In this document: positions 58,534 through 64,000 of the stretch, in pieces
Numbering within the stretch: the stretch's first letter is position 1
Layout of the letters: the number at the start of each line of letters is the position of its first letter
Assembly (NCBI GenBank): GCA_019775845.1
Contig: JADQAV010000064.1
Coordinates: forward strand, 62,001-126,000
DNA from: Myrmaecium sp. VS I D KN 1
Taxonomy: Eukaryota; Ascomycota; Dothideomycetes; Valsariales; Valsariaceae
Reading direction: 5' to 3'
Length of the DNA stretch: 64,000 bases
Notes under the pieces: model-generated
What the model was told of the DNA's origin: nothing
The model's database searches: none
What the model saw: only the letters and a program-made list of their open reading frames with translations
Program-made: the position numbers and the translations under genes

Positions 58534-60151
58534 CTACACCACAACCCTCACATCTTGAATCTCTTCCCCCTCCCCCTTCCTCTTCTTCTTCTCCCTCTCC
58601 CACTTCCCCCTTACAACCAACGTACTCCCAAACAACAGCACACTAATCACACTCGCAGTCACAAAGCCCTTGAAATACCTCGGCGAATCCGTTTGATCCC
58701 ATACAAGGAGGGGTAGCCACGCCTGCACGGCGTAAGCAAGCGCATTCATGCTTCCCACGACAAGAGCGCGCTCCTCATTGTCCGCAGCGCAAGCCTCATG
58801 CGCCCACGCGAAGAGCAGACCGCTCAGCCCGCCACCGCAGCCGATGAGGGCGTAGCACGTCCAACGCAGGCCGTTCGGGATCCGCCAGACGGCGAGGGGC
58901 ACGTACGCGATGAAGTTGGCGGTGGCGCCGAAGAGGATGGGCGGCCAGCGGGCGCCGGCCAGCGCCGCGTCCGACGTCCAGGCGTACGCGAGCGTGCTCC
59001 CCACCTGCACCGCCGAGGTGATGGTCGGGTAGGTGTTGATCTGCGACACGCTGTATCGACCCGTGGACTTGAGCCACTGCGCGAAGACGGGCTGCCCGCC
59101 CGCGCCCGCCCCGTTGTTGAACAGCACGTACAGCCACGTGAAGGCGTACAGGCGCCAGGAGGTGAAGATGGCCTTCAGCTTGGCGGCCGTGTAGGGGGCC
59201 CGGGGACGGCGGCCTTCGCGCTCCATCCGCACCCGCGCCAGCTGCACTTCCGCCGTTGTCAGGTAGAATGGCGCGCTGATCTCGGGCACGTCCGGCAGGA
59301 TCCAATACCCGGCCAGGGCGACGGGCAGGCTGATGATGCCGTCGACGAGGAAGAGCCACTGCCAGCCGCGGAAGCCGCCCGTGCCGTCGAGGCGGTACAC
59401 CGCCGCCATCAGGTAGCCCGAGAACATGGTCGCGATCGCGGAAGAGGTGTGGAAGATGCAGCTCCGCTTCGCCAGCTCGTCCGACCGGTACCAGGACCCG
59501 ATCAGGTACTGCATGCCCGGGTAGAAGGTCGACTCGGCCAGGCCGACGAAGAAGCGCAGCGCGTACACCGTCCGCGCGCTCGACGCCCGGCTCAGGCACA
59601 TGGTCAGCACGGCCCAGAGGAGCTCCATCGTCGGCAGCCAGTACCGCGGCCGGAGCCGGGTGAGGAGGAGGTTGGACGGCAGCTCGCCGAGCACGTAGCC
59701 CACCGTCCAGCACGTCTGCATGATGTTCAGCTGGTTCTGGTAGAGGCCGAGGTCTTCTTTCCTGCGGGTGACGGCGTCAGCGTCAACGACGAATGCGATG
59801 CGATGAGCGGGGTGGAAGGAGGGAGGACGCGTACATTCCGCTCACGAAGGCGCTGTTGATGTTGGCTTGGTCGAGGTACTTGATGAAGTATCCCAAGCTC
59901 GCGAATGTGAGCAGGGCTGCGTCGAGCTTGAAGAGCATCCGGCGCTCCGCCGGATCCTTGTCGAGCGTGTCCCATATGTAGGACGTCCACTTGCGCTTGC
60001 CCGTGGCGACGTCAGTTCGAACCTCCACACTGGCGGCGGACTCGGCCTCCAGCACCACCGACTCCTCCTTAGGCCTGGCAGTGATGGTGGTCACATCTTT
60101 GGCGGAGGAGGCGGGCGAGGTGGAATGGGAGGTCTTGGAGATCTCCATCAT
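58534..60151 (-). CDS. MFS anion:cation symporter, pantothenate/allantoate type (Liz1/Fen2/Dal5 group; two exons)
   Basis: On the minus strand exons 60151-59835 and 59761-58534 give 514 residues. The 73-bp intron is GTACGC...CCGCAG; joining gives [18 protein letters not shown], a well conserved family stretch. The N-terminal 70 residues are polar, ending in [18 protein letters not shown]. Helix 1 is [20 protein letters not shown], followed by [20 protein letters not shown]. These are hallmarks of the ACS family, which imports organic anions such as pantothenate, biotin, nicotinate or allantoate with protons at the plasma membrane. I place it nearest the Liz1/pantothenate branch because of the [12 protein letters not shown] and KEDL segments, but the substrate is inference. 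The tail is charged ([12 protein letters not shown]). Its start is only 82 bp from the stop of the small membrane protein upstream. Confidence 0.92.
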
Positions 60152-60233
60152 TCTCTCGTTGGCTGTCCGTGAACGGTCGATTCAACGTCTCGAGGAACGA
60201 GCGATGGTCCCGAAAGCGGATGTGGACGAGTGC

Positions 60234-60506
60234 TCAGAGATCAAAGCGAGGCAGCCACACGAACGGCCGGACCGCGTACACAACCCAGGAATGGAACAGC
60301 CAGATGGAGGTTCCTAGCACAGGCACCCAGAGCGGCACGGGGAGATCGCGGGTGAGATGCAGGGGCTTGAGGAGGTCGGACGGACGGCGGGAGTGCCCCC
60401 TCTTCGTGTCGGCGACGGAGGACGAGGAGCGGTATCCGACGTAGGCGGAGGCCAGGGCGAGGGTCCAGGCGATGGGAGTGGAGAGGGCGTGAGTCGCAGG
60501 AGCCAT
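60234..60506 (-). CDS. Small two-helix membrane protein, uncharacterised
   Basis: A 90-residue frame starting MAPATHALSTPIAWTLALAS with a strong start context (CACCATGGCT). It has two hydrophobic segments, about residues 8-23 and 56-76 (PLWVPVLGTSIWLFHSWVVY), joined by a basic loop (KRGHSRRPSDLLK), and ends PRFDL. The frame stays open upstream to 60728, but that part is His/Arg-rich and reads as leader. It is on the same strand as the ACS transporter and ends 82 bp before it. That is too close for a normal separate fungal promoter and suggests a shared transcript or overlapping transcription units. I do not recognise the family. It may be a genuine small protein or, less likely, a long upstream frame of the transporter mRNA. 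Confidence 0.5.
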   Translation of the reverse strand: MAPATHALSTPIAWTLALASAYVGYRSSSSVADTKRGHSRRPSDLLKPLHLTRDLPVPLWVPVLGTSIWLFHSWVVYAVRPFVWLPRFDL

Positions 60507-62619
60507 GGTGAAGGATGTGGTCAGACGGAACGTGAGGGCTTTTTGAGATGGGTTGGAAGGCTGCGCTCTCTGGGGGAGAGAGGAGTTGACAAGAGATCTT
60601 CGTGATTGGTGATATCCAGGGTGCTGTGAGGAATCTCCCGCGCGGGGTTCGCGGCGGCGATGGCAGTGGTGGTAGTCGTGATGGTTAGGATGGTGAGGAT
60701 GGTGAAATCGGAGGAGGTGTTCGAGCAAGGCCCGGGAAGGTGGGAGCAGTGATAGAGTGATGCCGGCCTCAGATGGCGGAAGGGCTCTTATAGCAGGCGG
60801 ATGCGAACACGGAGGAGAGGGGAAACGGAACGAAACGAGACGAGAGGAATGGGTGCGGGGATGATGACCAGGGTGAGCGGAGGGATCCTGGCAGGTTGCG
60901 ATAATGGATGCGGTGTGGTGCCAGAGCAGCTGCTGGTAAGTGTCCCACAGGCTGGTCGGCGGTGAGAATATTGGTGATGAGGGGTTGGGCCGGAGATGAT
61001 GAGATAACTAGAGGGCGGAATGGTAGTGAATGGTGAGTGGTGGAGGATCGGGAGGAGGATGGGATGGGGGGCCATTGAGAATATGAAGCATCAATGGCGT
61101 GCGATGGGCGTGTGACGAGAGCGCAAATACCTCACTCCAACTCGGATGTATGAGAGAAAGCAAGAGTGTGGAGTAAAGGGCTAGCACAGTGACTACCGCT
61201 AGGCTGCGGACGATGGCCAGGCCAGCCAGGCCAGCGCGCGCCGTTCCCCGGGGGCCGAGACTGTCAGCCGCATGCAAATGGGAAGCAAGGGAGAGTGTGA
61301 GTGGGGAAGGACGCAGTGTTACGAGAGATGGTTGGCTGCCAGCCGCGGATGGGATCGTATCGTTTGTGAACGGCAGCGCCCGGCCGGATTTTATGCTTGA
61401 TGCTTGGATGCTTTGACGGCGGATGCTTCGATATCATGCTCGGATGCTTGATTGATCCTCGTATTTGAAGAAATACTACTACTAGTATCGCCCACAGACT
61501 GGTAGACAGCTTCATCGTGACCATAATCGGCATTAAATACAAACCAATACCAGAGAAGCCATGCAATTTTAGTACGAGAGACCAACAACAACAACAACAC
61601 CAACAACCTCAGGCTCCGGATATCGCGACATCAAAGAGCGATTGTTCGCAATGATCATCCGTCCTACTAACGGTACTGTGACTCCATCCCGAGCGACATA
61701 TGATGTCAATTATCCATACCACCATACCACTAAACTGAAAGTACGGAATACCTTATTCACTGTACATCCCTTGGACCCTGATTCCCCTCTTCTCTCGTTC
61801 AACGTCACGTAAAAGAAGGACGGGAAGGGGAGGGAGCACGTCAAGTTCGCCAACATCACGTCATAAGCCCCGGCAGCCAATTGGAGATGAGCACTTCGAC
61901 CCTGACTCAGCCATCATCATCCTCCTCTTGACTGGTCCATTTCACTCATCTGCAGGCACTTCGTATCTACAGTATCAATTTCACTGTCGAGTTCACAACG
62001 CCCGAAAGATATTGAGATAGAGTGGAGAGTAATAGAAAATAAGTCAAGTACAAAACAAGTGGTCCTTCCTCCTTCGTTTTCGCACGTCTTGTACAGTATG
62101 AAGTTTTCTTTCGAGTATTCACCGAGCGCAAGGTCAGTTTTAGCAATTTTCACCTCTCCCTCGTATTCCCAAGATAGATGCAAGGCTAGGTGCACGACCT
62201 CCTCGGCCGTACATCCTCAGGTACTACCGATGTCCTTCCACGCCGCACTCCGGTAGGTAAACGAACGGCGAAGGGAAGGAGGGGATAGATACGGAGCTCT
62301 GCCACCGGAAGTGATCTCGAATAGGCAGTTCGCGACATCGTACCCTGGCCATTGCGTGACGCTCCATCGGAAATACTTGATATTTGCACTCCCTTCGGTC
62401 GCTAACAGGAGAAAAGAGTGGGTTAAGGCTCGAAGATATTTCAAGCGTAAATCAGATCTTTCATTCAAAAGAATAACCATAACCCGACAACGAGAAAAGA
62501 AGATTTTAAGCTTATTCACCTCTCTTTCCGCGAATCTAAGCTTGACGTCTTTATTTGCCATATTTCTTTGACAACATCCTTTCCACTTCCTCCCACTCTT
62601 CTTCTGCTAATCGTGTACT

Positions 62620-63050
62620 GCAGCAGTTCACCATCAGTCAGAAGAGACGCGAAGAACATATACTAATCCAATCCGAGAAAAAGCCCATCCACGGGCATCT
62701 TCCCCATCTCTATATGTCCTCCTCTTCCTCCCTCCGTCCCTCCCACACCAGCATCTTCATCATCATCATTACCCATTTCCAAGCTCCTTCCCCGCCGCGC
62801 CGTCGTCATCCATCACCAGTACCCACCGAGACGAAGCAAGATCCCACAAATAGCAGTTCACCACCAATCGAAGTCAGAAGGGACACGAGGAATATACAGT
62901 ACCTATCAATCCAGTCCGAGAAAAAGCTCATTTCCCTCCCTCCGTCCCTCCCACATCGTCATTCTCCATCTACAAGACCATTTCCCGGGACAACGTCGAC
63001 ATCCATCACCAGTGCCCATCGAGACGAATCGAGATCATACACACACACAC
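62620..63050. repeat. Imperfect tandem duplication of about 200-240 bp
   Basis: Two head-to-tail copies share, in the same order, CAGTTCACCA, GTCAGAAG, TCCGAGAAAAAGC, CCTCCGTCCCTCCCACA and CATCCATCACCAGT.CCCA. The first copy starts near 62,621, the second near 62,863. The copies have diverged through small insertions. A 177-codon frame spans both but is low-complexity, and its repeat is simply the DNA duplication. Confidence 0.75.
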
Positions 63051-63869
63051 TCTCTCTCTTACCAACGGCTCCTGGAACCGACCACTAAAACCCACAAACG
63101 CGAATTCAACCAAAAATACGCACGACCGGACCAAGTAGCAGCCTGCTCGACGACCGCAGGCAAGTAAAAGCGAGCTCTCCTATCTGCACGAGGCCCGTCT
63201 ATCGCGCGGTTGGCGTCGTGACAGTGAATCCCCGGGTACCTGGGTATTAGTCTCTGAGGTTCTTGATTTCACTTAACTTACCCTGGATACTTACTCTCCC
63301 TGGGAAAGACATAGCCAGGGAACAAAGAAGGAGAGAGGAGGGAAGAGAAGAGAACCGAGGAGAAAGGCCGGAACGGATGAAGGTTGAAGGATCTATCCTA
63401 TTCATCGCCTGATACCTAGTCCCCACGCATGTCCGGTTTTGCAGAGTTGAAAAAGGTTTGGTTTTTTGTTTCAGAAGACCTAACCAGGGAAGACACGAAA
63501 ACAAACGGCACAGCCGTGAATCGACGCCAATGAATGAATACAGGGACGGAATGGATCAGTACATACATTATGTGGTTTCGCCGGCTTCTGGACATTTTGT
63601 CATCTAACAATGAGAAACAGAAAGAACGTTGACTACGGTTCAAGGTAGGTAGGCACATAAGGTAAGTACTGGTAGTAAGACGAGACGACAGAAGGTAGGT
63701 CAGCCCAACAACGACGACGGTGAGTACGGTGTGAGATGAGACACAGTCATCCATACATCCATCCATCCATCAGAGGCAATAGCAACGACCAAAGCAAGGA
63801 CCCGCCAGATCAACCCGACGCCGGGGAAGTAGACATACGTACTCTTAGTACTTCTATAGAACATAGGAC

Positions 63870-63937
63870 ATAGTACATACTGTAGTACATAATTCACCGA
63901 TATCTGTCGTAGTACATACATTAGTAGTACATACATA
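63870..63937. repeat. Cluster of TAGTACATA motifs
   Basis: Four copies of TAGTACAT(A) within 68 bases at about 63,871, 63,883, 63,910 and 63,925, two of them extended to TAGTACATACAT. Function unknown. Confidence 0.75.
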
Positions 63938-64000
63938 CAATCCCAAAACAAAAACGAAAAAACAGAAGACGAAAGACAAGAACAAAGCAAGTTATGTATA

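Larger units (their letters stand above)
60507..64000. other. Right end of the window, no convincing gene
   Basis: About 3.5 kb. The first few hundred bases are the minus-strand promoter of the small membrane protein and transporter. Beyond that, only short low-complexity frames occur. It contains short ATGCTTG-type repeats near 61,395-61,450, an imperfect tandem duplication and a TAGTACATA motif cluster (listed separately). A gene with small exons cannot be excluded. Confidence 0.45.

Noticed and set aside
61917-62561. Two adjacent minus-strand frames (92 and 114 codons) that might be exons of one gene
   Set aside because: No splice sites join them in frame and neither resembles a family.
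62555-63088. 177-codon frame with an internal repeat
   Set aside because: The repeat comes from a DNA-level tandem duplication, and the translation is Ser/Pro/His-rich low complexity.

Overview
The window is nuclear DNA from a filamentous ascomycete (Pezizomycotina). The evidence is GC-rich genes with one to three exons, short introns of about 57-142 bp with GT...AG ends and CTAAC/CTGAC-like branch sites, fungus-specific protein families, and a 26 kb AT-rich block with the footprint of repeat-induced point mutation (RIP). That footprint is TpA everywhere, CpA almost absent, and no open frame above about 60 codons. The species cannot be fixed from the sequence alone.

Left arm (1-24.4 kb), gene-dense at first: a type II membrane glycosyltransferase-like protein (DUF3405 type), a vacuolar alkaline phosphatase (PHO8 type), a purine-cytosine permease (FCY2 type), RNA polymerase III subunit Rpc34, an uncharacterised Ala/Ser-rich protein, and 6-phosphogluconolactonase. 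About 6.4 kb follows in which I see no convincing gene. Then comes a small uncharacterised protein with a C-terminal CxxC/CxxC zinc-ribbon-like motif.

Middle (about 24.4-50.35 kb): one RIP-degraded transposon graveyard with abrupt edges. Recognisable fossils are a Ty3/gypsy chromovirus with paired LTRs (32.7-38.2 kb), two solo LTRs of the same family, a Ty1/copia remnant on the minus strand (46.4-48.6 kb), and four copies of a related LTR arranged as two inverted pairs. There is also a Tc1/mariner-like inverted-repeat element with TA ends. Nested in these is a family of short inverted-repeat elements (MITEs). Two have perfect 8-bp target duplications, as in hAT elements. Several carry GC-rich cores built from a GCAGGC-type motif that keep their CpA dinucleotides, so they escaped or post-date RIP.

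Right arm (50.35-64 kb): a three-exon coiled-coil protein gene ends only about 200 bp from the block edge. After it come an MFS transporter, an MFS anion:cation symporter of the Liz1/Fen2/Dal5 type, and a short two-helix membrane protein whose stop lies only 82 bp upstream of the symporter start. The last 3.5 kb shows repeats but no convincing gene.

The genes look like ordinary housekeeping and transport functions (phosphate, nucleobase and vitamin or anion uptake, the pentose phosphate pathway, Pol III transcription) and not a co-regulated cluster. The most unusual content is the RIP block and its RIP-spared MITE family.
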